Of a DNA stretch of 64,000 bases, positions 36,496 to 44,793 are shown in pieces; within the stretch, counting starts at the first letter, position 1, and every line of letters starts with the position of its first letter. This stretch comes from Paraglaciecola sp030730205. Its GTDB lineage: Bacteria > Pseudomonadota > Gammaproteobacteria > Enterobacterales > Alteromonadaceae. The stretch lies in NCBI RefSeq assembly GCF_052119645.1, contig NZ_JBGQOM010000003.1:310001-374000 (forward strand). The letters run 5' to 3'. The notes under the pieces were generated by a model. That model saw only the letters and a program-made list of their open reading frames with translations. It did no database searches and was not told the DNA's origin. A program made the translations under genes and the position numbers.

Positions 36496-37473
36496 CTATG
36501 TTTTTCGATACAGCGTGTAACTCAAGGTCACCAACACTAGTAGTAAACAAGCTGCTACAAAGTTATGCATAACAGCAACGGCAATGGGCAAACTAAATAC
36601 CACATTACTTACACCCAGAATCACTTGCACTCCTAGTATCAACATTAACAAAATGCAAAGTCGCTTGATTAAATTAGCGGTCGCAGCTTTGTATAGACCC
36701 AGCGCCATCCAACTCAGATAAATAAACGTGATGATGGCGCCCAGTCTATGCATGATATGCATCGTCATACGTTCATCATAGTCATGCACGCCGTATTCGT
36801 AATTATCCGCATGAGGAACACTAAAAGCGCCAGCAAAATCGAGCCTCGCATACCAATCCCCCTCACACAGCGGTAACTCTGTGCACGCTAAGGCGGCATA
36901 ATTGGCTGATGTCCAGCCGCCCAGTGCTATTTGGCAGGTCGCCACAAAGATGGCGAACAGCGTAAACTTACCAAACGAGCGCATGCGATGATCGCCACCA
37001 GGTATACGATAAGGCGTTAAACGTAAATACAATAAAAATAGGCAGCTCAGAACGCTGAAGCCACCAAGTAGATGACCCATCACCACCACAGGCAATAAAT
37101 TAAGTGTAACCGTCCACATCCCCAATGCACCTTGGAAGCACACCAAACAAAGTAGAAAAAAGGGTAATTTAAGCGGCACACCATGACGCCTTTGCCAAAC
37201 ACTGATAATAAAGATAACCAGAATGACAAACCCTAACCCACTAGCAAAATAGCGATGCACCATTTCGTTTCTTGCTTTGTGAGCCTCGTAAGGGCGGTCT
37301 GGAAAATGTTGTTGAGCTGTTTCGATGTGTTTTGAGGTGTTCGCTAAACTTAAATGCCCATAACAGCCGGGCCAATCAGGACACCCCAAGCCAGCATCAG
37401 TTAATCGAGCGTATGCACCCAATATTATTACCACCGCAGCGAGCAGTATACTGATAAAAACTAGCTTCTTCAT
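36496..37473 (-). CDS. ctaA: Heme A synthase CtaA (COX15 type)
   Basis: 325 residues, eight predicted membrane segments in two similar halves. Conserved His ligands occur in EMVHRYFASG, VVVMGHLLGG, MHIMHRLGAI and AVMHNFVAAC, and the first external loop holds the Cys pair of GLGCPDWPGCYG. It oxidises heme O to heme A for the aa3-type oxidase. Preceded by the small anchored protein gene (11 bp). Confidence 0.96.
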   Translation of the reverse strand: MKKLVFISILLAAVVIILGAYARLTDAGLGCPDWPGCYGHLSLANTSKHIETAQQHFPDRPYEAHKARNEMVHRYFASGLGFVILVIFIISVWQRRHGVPLKLPFFLLCLVCFQGALGMWTVTLNLLPVVVMGHLLGGFSVLSCLFLLYLRLTPYRIPGGDHRMRSFGKFTLFAIFVATCQIALGGWTSANYAALACTELPLCEGDWYARLDFAGAFSVPHADNYEYGVHDYDERMTMHIMHRLGAIITFIYLSWMALGLYKAATANLIKRLCILLMLILGVQVILGVSNVVFSLPIAVAVMHNFVAACLLLVLVTLSYTLYRKT

Positions 37474-37484
37474 TAGCTTACCCT

Positions 37485-38054
37485 CTAACCAATACGCGAC
37501 AATTTAAGTACTTTTCGCATATCAGCTAAGATATCTCGACTGTGGAGTACTGCTTGCTGTTGGTCGTTCTGTGTTTGATAACGTAAAATAATGTTGTCTA
37601 AGGTGTCTACAATGAAAATACCATTAGTTTTAACATCTTTAAACACTTGGTTAACACTTTGTTCATCTGAGTGAATAATCCGAATATTTTTATATTCGGC
37701 AACTTTACCCAGTGCAGCTGAATCGCTGCTCGGCATTGCCACCACAACAGATTCCACTCTATCTTGCTCTTTCCCTAAGGCGCTCCAAAGCTGATTAAGA
37801 CTATAAATGGCATTTTGACATTCATTAAGGCATTCACTCGGTATGACATATAAAAATTTCCAACTCGGTGGGTAATCAGCAGAGTGCCATTGCGTCATAT
37901 CTAAGCTTGGTGCTAATAATTGACCTTTATTGGTGGCAGCTTGGTTAAACCAATTATATTCAAGAGCAAATTTTGCCAATACCACTGGTAAGGCAAAAAC
38001 AGCGATAAAAAGAAAAATGAGGCCTTTATTTTTTATTTTTGGAGTTTCAGTCAT
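37485..38054 (-). CDS. Membrane-anchored putative oxidase assembly protein
   Basis: 189 residues from the ATG at 38054, which overlaps the SURF1 stop as ATGA; an upstream start at 38180 lies inside SURF1 and is unlikely. One N-terminal membrane segment (GLIFLFIAVFALPVVLAKF) is followed by a periplasmic thioredoxin-like region (WKFLYVIPSECLNECQNAIY; NGIFIVDTLDNIILRY). The CLNEC spacing (CxxxC) recalls SCO proteins, so a copper or thiol role is plausible but unproven. The gene is typical of marine gammaproteobacterial oxidase loci. Confidence 0.75.
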   Translation of the reverse strand: MTETPKIKNKGLIFLFIAVFALPVVLAKFALEYNWFNQAATNKGQLLAPSLDMTQWHSADYPPSWKFLYVIPSECLNECQNAIYSLNQLWSALGKEQDRVESVVVAMPSSDSAALGKVAEYKNIRIIHSDEQSVNQVFKDVKTNGIFIVDTLDNIILRYQTQNDQQQAVLHSRDILADMRKVLKLSRIG

Positions 38055-38767
38055 TGAGTTTCTCTGGTTATTTTTCGACGTTGAGCGAAAACAAAAGTGA
38101 TAAGGGCGGCAAAAGCCAGTAAGAACCACTGTATGGCGTAGGCAACATGTTTTTCCGGGGGCATGACAACTGGCTGCCAATTGCGCAGATACGGCACATT
38201 TTCTTGTGGGTCAAGTAAGACCACAAAAGGCAAAAAGTCTTGCTGATAATGTTGCGCCATTAAGGCAATATCCATTTGTTGCATAACCTTTGGCCACTGC
38301 TGATTAAAACGCGCTGTTTCTTTGACTAAACTGTTATTCAAAGGCATCGATACCCTACCACTATACTCATCCTCAATTATGGGCAACTTTACATCAGGTA
38401 ATTCTGCCCGCAGACGTGGCGCAGCTACCCAACCAAAATTAACCAATACACGACCTTGTAAAGTTGTCACTGGCACCACCACCTCATAACCCACTTTTCC
38501 CTGTTGTATTTTGTTATCCAACAAAAAATATCGCTGCTCGTCAGCAAGTCCTGATAATTGAATGGGATAATCCCGAGCAGCTTTTTGTAGTTCTTTGGCG
38601 GCACTAAGGGTTAAGGGCGCTGAAACAGCTGCTTGTTCAATTGCCATTAATCTTTGCTTTTTTTCATCTGCTCGTTGTAACTGCCAAAGACCCAATGCAA
38701 ACATAATGACAACGGCCAAAAAAGTGACTAAGGTAGAGAAAATAGGTAAGCGTGAATGTCGTGTCAC
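38051..38767 (-). CDS. SURF1-family oxidase assembly protein
   Basis: 238 residues with membrane helices at both ends (LVTFLAVVIMFALGLWQLQR and YAIQWFLLAFAALITFVFA) and the family motifs VNFGWVAAPR, RYFLLDNK. SURF1 helps insert heme A into subunit I. First gene of the SURF1-hyp-ctaA-ctaB-SCO1-GNAT run; 41 bp from the divergent DUF2909 gene. Confidence 0.93.
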   Translation of the reverse strand: MTRHSRLPIFSTLVTFLAVVIMFALGLWQLQRADEKKQRLMAIEQAAVSAPLTLSAAKELQKAARDYPIQLSGLADEQRYFLLDNKIQQGKVGYEVVVPVTTLQGRVLVNFGWVAAPRLRAELPDVKLPIIEDEYSGRVSMPLNNSLVKETARFNQQWPKVMQQMDIALMAQHYQQDFLPFVVLLDPQENVPYLRNWQPVVMPPEKHVAYAIQWFLLAFAALITFVFAQRRKITRETQ

Positions 38768-38808
38768 CGCTTTACCTTAACTCTACGTTCAGAGATGGGG
38801 TCGGCAAG

Positions 38809-39021
38809 ATGTTATTGATTAAAATACTCATAGCAGGATTAGTACTGTTCATGGTGTTCAATTTATTTAAAGCGATGGTTGTCATGTTAAAAAACGACCC
38901 CGATAGCCCGCCAATGTCAAAGTATATTGGGCGCAGACTCATTGCTTCGGTCATCATTATCAGTTTGATTTTAGTTGCGATAGCCACTGGCCTCATTACG
39001 CCGAACCCTCGGCCATATTAA
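38809..39021 (+). CDS. DUF2909-like twin-helix membrane protein
   Basis: 70 residues from the ATG at 38809; the reading from 38752 overlaps SURF1. Two membrane helices (LIKILIAGLVLFMVFNLFKA and RRLIASVIIISLILVAIATG) flank a short polar loop with MLKNDPDSPPMSKY. It matches the DUF2909 pattern found in cytochrome oxidase loci. It is the only plus-strand gene within the oxidase region. Likely an assembly or accessory subunit, by context only. Confidence 0.78.
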   Translation: MLLIKILIAGLVLFMVFNLFKAMVVMLKNDPDSPPMSKYIGRRLIASVIIISLILVAIATGLITPNPRPY

Positions 39022-39064
39022 AGCCCAAGGACCAAGCGCCGCTTACCCCCTGAGCTTATTTCTG

Positions 39065-39946
39065 TTAAAGAATATAAACAAAGAAAAATAGCATTACCCA
39101 CACTACGTCCACAAAATGCCAGTACCAACTACCCGCTTGAAATGCAAAATGATTCTCCTTAGTGAAGTGACCTTTGGCGACTCTCAACCATAAAATGAGT
39201 AAGATTAAAGTACCGACGGTAACGTGGAAGCCATGAAAACCGGTCAACATGAAAAAGGTATTACCATAAACGCCGGACTGTAGGGTTAAACCCATTTCAG
39301 TGTAGGCGTGGATATACTCTTCCACTTGCATAAACACGAACAAGCAGCCCAACAACACCGTAAGCCCAAGCCAACCAAGGATTTGCTGACGTTTGCCTTT
39401 TTCGAGCGCCACATGAGCCATATGACAAGTAACCGAAGACGCCAACAATATAATGGTGTTGTATAAGGGCAAACCTGTCCAAGGCATGGCTTCTGTGGTA
39501 ATACCACCTGGGGTCTCAACTAAAGGCCACATCGCTTGAAAAGAAGGCCACAGTACCTCGTTTGTCATTTGATTATTTGAGGCACCACCTAGCCAAGGTA
39601 CTGCGATTGCTCTGGCATAAAACAAGGCACCAAAGAACGCCGCAAAAAACATCACTTCAGAAAAGATAAACCACGCCATACCTTGTCGATATGAACGCCC
39701 TAACTGCTCGCTATACAAACCCGACATTGACTCATGTATCTGATTTCTAAACCAACCAAACAGCATAAACACTAAGGTTGCAAAACCAGCGATCAAGATA
39801 TAACTGCCAAACCCTTCTTTGCCACGAGTCGTTTCAATGACTACGTTACCCGCACCAACAGCTAATAAAAATAAAGCGCAGGCTCCCATGAACGGCCAAG
39901 GACTTTGGGCAGGAACATAGTATTTTTCATATTCTTTTTCTGACAT
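39065..39946 (-). CDS. ctaE: Cytochrome c oxidase subunit III
   Basis: 293 residues, seven predicted membrane segments. Family motifs: RQGMAWFIFSEVMFFAAFFG, LTGFHGFHVTVG and a C-terminal SWYWHFVDVVWVMLFFFVYI. Stabilises the aa3-type oxidase core. 12 bp after cox11. Confidence 0.97.
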   Translation of the reverse strand: MSEKEYEKYYVPAQSPWPFMGACALFLLAVGAGNVVIETTRGKEGFGSYILIAGFATLVFMLFGWFRNQIHESMSGLYSEQLGRSYRQGMAWFIFSEVMFFAAFFGALFYARAIAVPWLGGASNNQMTNEVLWPSFQAMWPLVETPGGITTEAMPWTGLPLYNTIILLASSVTCHMAHVALEKGKRQQILGWLGLTVLLGCLFVFMQVEEYIHAYTEMGLTLQSGVYGNTFFMLTGFHGFHVTVGTLILLILWLRVAKGHFTKENHFAFQAGSWYWHFVDVVWVMLFFFVYIL

Positions 39947-39958
39947 CTTGCTCTCCTT

Positions 39959-40519
39959 TTACCCGCGATTAAGAGCAACTTGCTGTTCAGCAGTTGTCAC
40001 GTCATAGAGGGTATATTGCACAGTAAAATAGGTCATATCTTTGGGAATTTGCGGATCAACGTAAAAACGCATTGGCATAATGATTTTTTCACCGGCCTGC
40101 AAAATTTGTTGTTCAAAGCAAAAACATTCTGTTTTATTTAAATATATCGCGGCTGTGCCCGGCGAAACAGAAGGCACCGCTTGTCCAACAATCGCTCTAG
40201 CGCCAGGATTTTTAGCGCTAAAATTAACCTGATTCATCTCTCCAGGATGCACTTTGACCTGCTGGGTCTCTACTTCAAACTGCCACGACATGCCCGTATT
40301 GATCCGAGTAATAAACTCAACAGTGACATATCGACTTTCATCAATATCCACCGCCTCGTACACCGCTGCAGTATTAGACGTCTTGCCGTTAAGACCAGTT
40401 AAATCACAAAAGACGTCATAAAGTGGCACTAGGGCGAAGCCAAAACCAAACATACCAAGCACGATGGCCAATAACTTAAGGATTAAACTTTTGTTCTGTT
40501 TGGTTTGATCGGTCATCAC
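39959..40519 (-). CDS. ctaG: Cytochrome c oxidase assembly protein CtaG/Cox11
   Basis: 186 residues: one N-terminal membrane anchor, then a periplasmic Ig-like domain with the copper-binding NKTECFCFEQQ (CxC). Also ends in the family pattern DPQIPKDMTYFTVQYTLY. It delivers copper to the CuB site of subunit I. Lies between coxA and coxC, 21 and 12 bp away. Confidence 0.96.
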   Translation of the reverse strand: MMTDQTKQNKSLILKLLAIVLGMFGFGFALVPLYDVFCDLTGLNGKTSNTAAVYEAVDIDESRYVTVEFITRINTGMSWQFEVETQQVKVHPGEMNQVNFSAKNPGARAIVGQAVPSVSPGTAAIYLNKTECFCFEQQILQAGEKIIMPMRFYVDPQIPKDMTYFTVQYTLYDVTTAEQQVALNRG

Positions 40520-40540
40520 GTGCCACTCTTCTTGTCTGGT

Positions 40541-42145
40541 TTATTTAACAACGGGTGGAGTTTCAAAGGTGTGATAAGGGGCTGGAGAAGGAATTTCCCA
40601 CTCTAAACCTTCTGCACCTTCCCATACTTGCGCTGATACAGGCTCACCCTTTTTACGGCACGCTTTAATTAACAATGCCAAGAAAATGAGTTGTGATAAA
40701 CCAAAGGCAAAACCACCAATACTGATCCATTTATTAAAGTCAGCAAACTGCAAAGCATAATCAGGTATACGACGCGGCATACCCGCTAAACCCACAAAGT
40801 GCATAGGGAAAAACAAGACATTGACGGAGACTAATGAACACCAAAAGTGCCATTTAGCTAAGGTGATATCAAACATCTTGCCGGTCCATTTAGGCAGCCA
40901 GTAATAAACCGCTGCCATAATTGAGAATATCGCCCCAGTCACCAGAACATAATGGAAGTGAGCTACCACAAAATAGGTATCATGATATTGGAAGTCTACG
41001 GGCGTGATGGCTAACATGAGACCGGACAGCCCGCCAATGGTAAACAACACGATAAACGCGAGCGCAAACAACATGGGCACTTCAAAACTTAGTGAACCTC
41101 GCCACATAGTTGCCACCCAGTTAAAGACTTTTACCCCGGTCGGTACAGATATCAGCATGGTGGCTAACATAAAGAACATCTCGGCAAACACTGGCATGCC
41201 CGTGGTAAACATGTGGTGAGCCCAAACAATAAACGACAACAACGCTATTGACGTTGTGGCGTACACCATTGAGGCATAACCAAAGAGGGGTTTGCGCGAA
41301 AAGGTCGGTACAATTTGCGAGATAATGCCAAAAGCTGGCAAAATCATAATGTACACTTCCGGATGACCAAAAAACCAAAATATATGTTGGAACATCACGG
41401 GATCACCACCACCGGCCGCATCAAAAAAGCTTGTACCAAAAAACTTATCGGTTAACACCATGGTCACCGCGCCAGCTAATACTGGCATGACGGCTATCAG
41501 TAAAAAGGCGGTGATTAACCAGGTCCAAACAAACAGCGGCATTTTCATCCACGTCATGCCAGGGGCACGCATGTTGAAAATAGTCACAATAACGTTAATG
41601 GCGCCCATGATGGATGAGGCGCCCATAATATGCACCGAAAATACAAATAAAGCGGTAGTGTCATTACTGTAAGTGGTTGATAGTGGGGCGTAAAACGTCC
41701 AACCAAAGGCGGGGCCGCCGCCTTCCATGAATAACGATGACAATAAAATAATAAAAGCAAAAGGGAGGATCCAAAAACTCCAGTTATTCATGCGTGGTAG
41801 AGCCATATCCGGCGCACCAATCATCATAGGTATTAACCAATTAGCTAAGCCAGTAAAAGCCGGCATAACCGCACCAAACACCATTATCAGGCCGTGAACG
41901 GTGGTCATTTGGTTAAAAAAGTTAGGTTCAACGATTTGTAGACCAGGTTGGAATAGCTCAGCGCGAATGACCATAGCCATTGCCCCGCCGGTTAAAAACA
42001 TAATAAACGCAAACCACAAATAAAGTGTGCCTATGTCTTTGTGATTAGTGGTATACAACCATCGCTTAATGCCCTTAGGAATATGATGCTCATGATGGTC
42101 GTGGCTCTCATGATGATGTTCACTGGTGGTTGTGTTCATATCCAT
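40541..42145 (-). CDS. ctaD: Cytochrome c oxidase subunit I
   Basis: 534 residues, twelve membrane segments. Heme and CuB ligands are visible: His in MTTVHGLIMVFGAVMPAF, the HPEVYIMILPAFG loop with the cross-linked His-Tyr, HHMFTTGM, and HFHYVLVTG near the C-terminus. Heme-copper oxidase of the A family, with YIMILP keeping the K-channel Tyr. The N-terminus is His-rich (EHHHESHDHHEHH), which might bind metal. 6 bp after coxB. Confidence 0.97.
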   Translation of the reverse strand: MDMNTTTSEHHHESHDHHEHHIPKGIKRWLYTTNHKDIGTLYLWFAFIMFLTGGAMAMVIRAELFQPGLQIVEPNFFNQMTTVHGLIMVFGAVMPAFTGLANWLIPMMIGAPDMALPRMNNWSFWILPFAFIILLSSLFMEGGGPAFGWTFYAPLSTTYSNDTTALFVFSVHIMGASSIMGAINVIVTIFNMRAPGMTWMKMPLFVWTWLITAFLLIAVMPVLAGAVTMVLTDKFFGTSFFDAAGGGDPVMFQHIFWFFGHPEVYIMILPAFGIISQIVPTFSRKPLFGYASMVYATTSIALLSFIVWAHHMFTTGMPVFAEMFFMLATMLISVPTGVKVFNWVATMWRGSLSFEVPMLFALAFIVLFTIGGLSGLMLAITPVDFQYHDTYFVVAHFHYVLVTGAIFSIMAAVYYWLPKWTGKMFDITLAKWHFWCSLVSVNVLFFPMHFVGLAGMPRRIPDYALQFADFNKWISIGGFAFGLSQLIFLALLIKACRKKGEPVSAQVWEGAEGLEWEIPSPAPYHTFETPPVVK

Positions 42146-42151
42146 CTCCTC

Positions 42152-43318
42152 CTATTTACCGTTTATCGCGGCGTTAATGTCTTTGGCTTGAACGAGATCA
42201 TTGGTGTTATTACCCCATGCGTTACGTTCATAGGTAATCACCGCCGCCATATCGGTCATCGATAATTGTTTTGCATACGCTTGCATGGCTGTGCCTGCTA
42301 CACCGAACACGACACGATCGATATGAGCAGGTTGATCTTTTAAGGCTATTTGACTGCCTTTCAAAGCCGGAAACACGCCCGGTAAGCCTTCGCCATTTGG
42401 CATATGGCAAGCTGCGCAATTGGCCATGTAAACCTTTTCACCCGTCGTCATTGCTTCATCCATCGTCATATTCATCGACAGCAGGCGTTGCTCTTCCGCT
42501 TTGGCTTTTGCAATGATATCTTTTTGCTCACCTATCCAGCTCTCATAATCAGCTTGCGTTTTAGCAATAACCACAATGGGCATAAAACCATGGTCTTTAC
42601 CGCATAGCTCAGCACATTGACCGCGATAGATCCCCGGTTCATTCACCTTTGCCCATGCGTCATTAATAAATCCAGGATTGGCATCTTGTTTTACCGCAAA
42701 ATCAGGCACCCACCACGCATGGATGACGTCATCTGAAGTAATCAAAAAACGAACTTTCTTATCAATAGGAATAACAAGAGGGCGGTCAACTTCGAGTAAA
42801 TAATTATGACCCTTCTCGAATTTGCCTTGAATTTGTTCTGGCTGAGTGGCTAGTTTTGAAAAGTATTCAACCCCATCGTCCATGTACTTATAGTGCCATT
42901 TCCATTGAGAACCGGTGACCTGAATAGTTAAATCAGGTTGGTTTGCATCTTCCATATCGATAAGCAATTTAGCAGCGGGCACAGCCATAACAATGAGTAT
43001 GATGAAGGGAATAACAGTCCAAGCAATTTCAACTTTGATGCTTTCATGAAAGTTAGCGGGCTTCGCCCCTTTAGATTTTCGATGAAACCACATAGCCCAG
43101 AACATCGCACCGAATACACCAGCGGCGATAACCACGCATATAATAAACATCAGCATGTGCAGGTCATACACTTTTTCGCTTATGTCTGTCACACCTTTAG
43201 TTAAGTTAAGTTGGTATTGTTCAACCTTTGTGGCGGATTCTGCTAATGCAGGTAAAGCTAAAACGTTAGCAAATACCAAGCTCATTTTGGATAAAGTTCT
43301 CTTCACACGACACCCCAT
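42152..43318 (-). CDS. ctaC: Cytochrome c oxidase subunit II with fused cytochrome c domain
   Basis: 388 residues, longer than plain subunit II. It has a signal peptide (cleavage near ALPALAESA), two membrane helices, a cupredoxin domain with CuA ligands in YRGQCAELCGKDHGFMP, then a C-terminal cytochrome c domain with CAACHMPNGEG (about residue 310), the caa3 arrangement. It accepts electrons from soluble cytochrome c. A GTG start 12 bp further in (MKRTLSKMSLVF) is also possible. First gene of the coxB-coxA-cox11-coxC operon. Confidence 0.95.
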   Translation of the reverse strand: MGCRVKRTLSKMSLVFANVLALPALAESATKVEQYQLNLTKGVTDISEKVYDLHMLMFIICVVIAAGVFGAMFWAMWFHRKSKGAKPANFHESIKVEIAWTVIPFIILIVMAVPAAKLLIDMEDANQPDLTIQVTGSQWKWHYKYMDDGVEYFSKLATQPEQIQGKFEKGHNYLLEVDRPLVIPIDKKVRFLITSDDVIHAWWVPDFAVKQDANPGFINDAWAKVNEPGIYRGQCAELCGKDHGFMPIVVIAKTQADYESWIGEQKDIIAKAKAEEQRLLSMNMTMDEAMTTGEKVYMANCAACHMPNGEGLPGVFPALKGSQIALKDQPAHIDRVVFGVAGTAMQAYAKQLSMTDMAAVITYERNAWGNNTNDLVQAKDINAAINGK

Positions 43319-43701
43319 CTGCCAAACCTATTGTTTTTATTCCATTTACTTAATAGTTTAAAAAGCCAAGTACGTAGCACTTTTTAAACAATTATAAGAC
43401 AAGCGGCTGTTACTGGATTGTTAATAGAATGATAAGAATTACTTATTTTATGAGCAATAGTCTAGCTTTTTTGTTCAAAAGTTATTCAACAGGGTGTTTT
43501 TTGAACATTATTTTGTTAAAATATGCGTATTGCTTAAAAATAGTGCAAGGAAGGAGGGTTTATTATGTTGATCTGTTTGAAAACCAAAAGAAAAGTCCGT
43601 TGACCTAAACTTAGTCAAATTATGTCGAGGTCAACCAAAGAGCTAAAAAAGCAGCTAAAACTATAACAAACTGTTTATTTAGCCACTCAATACGCTGTCT
43701 C
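43319..43701. other. coxB/lexA gap: coxB promoter and possible short ORF with strong Shine-Dalgarno
   Basis: 383 bp. The coxB promoter must lie in the AT-rich left end. On the plus strand, GGAAGGAGGG (43549-43558) precedes an ATG at 43565 that opens a 12-codon frame (MLICLKTKRKVR, stop 43601-43603). Its stop lies in the left arm of an inverted repeat, GTTGACCT (43599-43606) and AGGTCAAC (43628-43635). The frame points toward the lexA stop, so it is not a leader for any neighbour. Confidence 0.45.
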
Positions 43702-44325
43702 TTACATCCAATCAGAACTGCGGATAACACCTACCGCAATTCCTTCAATAGCAAAGGCTTGGCTGGCCAAATCCACTTTAATTGGCGCAAAAGCATCGTT
43801 TTCAGCATGTAATAGCACTTGTCGGCCTTTTTTCTCAAGCCGCTTTACTGTTACATCATCCTCAACGCGAGCTACAACGACTTGGCCATTGTGTACGTCA
43901 GTGGTGCGATGCACCGCCAATAAGTCACCATCAAGAATACCAATGTCTTTCATACTCATGCCGCTTACTCTCAATAAAAAGTCAGCGCTGGGTTTAAACA
44001 AACCTGGGTCTACACGATAATGCCCTTCTATATGCTCGGCCGCTAAAATCGGTTCTCCAGCTGCCACACGACCAATCAAAGGCAAACCCAACTCTTCAAG
44101 CTGTTCGTCTAAAGGAACATTCACCTTAATACCACGGGATGTGCCGGGCAAAATATCGATCACACCTTTTCGGGCTAATGCCTTTAAATGCTCTTCGGCA
44201 GCATTGGCAGACTTAAACCCCAGTTTAAGTGCAATCTCTGCGCGAGTAGGCGGCATTCCCGTTGCTTGCATAGTGTCTTTAATAAGTTGTAAAACTTCTT
44301 CTTGTCGCGATGTTAGTGGACGCAT
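43702..44325 (-). CDS. lexA: SOS repressor LexA
   Basis: 207 residues. The winged-helix N-terminus (MRPLTSRQEEVLQLIKD; MPPTRAEIALKLGFKSANAA) precedes the self-cleavage domain with cleavage bond Ala89-Gly90 (GRVAAGEP), Ser124 (SGMSMKD) and Lys161 (TVKRLEK). It represses DNA-damage genes until RecA-stimulated autocleavage. Two SOS boxes directly upstream show autoregulation. In E. coli, dinF follows lexA and plsB is divergent; here plsB is 2.5 kb away on the other side. Confidence 0.97.
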   Translation of the reverse strand: MRPLTSRQEEVLQLIKDTMQATGMPPTRAEIALKLGFKSANAAEEHLKALARKGVIDILPGTSRGIKVNVPLDEQLEELGLPLIGRVAAGEPILAAEHIEGHYRVDPGLFKPSADFLLRVSGMSMKDIGILDGDLLAVHRTTDVHNGQVVVARVEDDVTVKRLEKKGRQVLLHAENDAFAPIKVDLASQAFAIEGIAVGVIRSSDWM

Positions 44326-44332
44326 AAACAGC

Positions 44333-44348
44333 CTGTTTTTCTATACAG
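44333..44348. promoter_or_regulatory. LexA box 1
   Basis: CTGTTTTTCTATACAG is a perfect CTGT-N8-ACAG site, 7 bp before the lexA start codon. Proximity to the start suggests it overlaps the leader and blocks transcription. Confidence 0.93.
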
Positions 44349-44352
44349 TGAA

Positions 44353-44368
44353 CTGTCAGTATATACAG
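44353..44368. promoter_or_regulatory. LexA box 2
   Basis: CTGTCAGTATATACAG is a second perfect CTGT-N8-ACAG site, centred 20 bp from box 1, about two helical turns. The same tandem arrangement is used for autorepression at E. coli lexA. The two together suggest tight autoregulation. Confidence 0.95.
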
Positions 44369-44793
44369 TTACTTGTGGATCTCAATACTTGCGTTTGTGG
44401 GATCCGGGTTATTTTTAAAAAATCCGGCGTGATTAATCGGCTGATAAATTAATCTTGTAAGACGAGATGACTACAAAAGCGAGTATCACGCCATACACAG
44501 TAAAGATATATCTATCCACACTCTAAACACCGAGACACTTAACACAAAGGAAAAGCCAAACCTTAAACGGGCAAAAAAAGTTTCAACATAGTCTTCAAAT
44601 CAAACGCTGAACTTAGGTCATTATTTGATTATTGCAAAAGGCTGTGAGCACTGATTTTGACCTGATAATTTTTATCAAAAATAATCCACCGACCATTTAC
44701 GAAATCTTCCAAAACACTAATCATTATTATCAGTCTGGCTCAGCCTCCGATAGACAGTGATAGACTGCTTAAAAATAATCGAGTGAGAGTCAC
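44369..44793. other. lexA upstream / acetylesterase promoter region
   Basis: 425 bp without a credible gene or RNA. A partly self-complementary stretch TTTTGACCTGATAATTTTTA followed by TCAAAA (about 44656-44681) lies 110 bp before the esterase gene. No known operator recognised. Confidence 0.4.

Noticed and set aside
38055..38180. Longer start for the SURF1-coupled membrane protein
   Set aside because: The extension lies inside SURF1 and does not look like a signal or anchor; the ATGA overlap start is typical of coupled genes.
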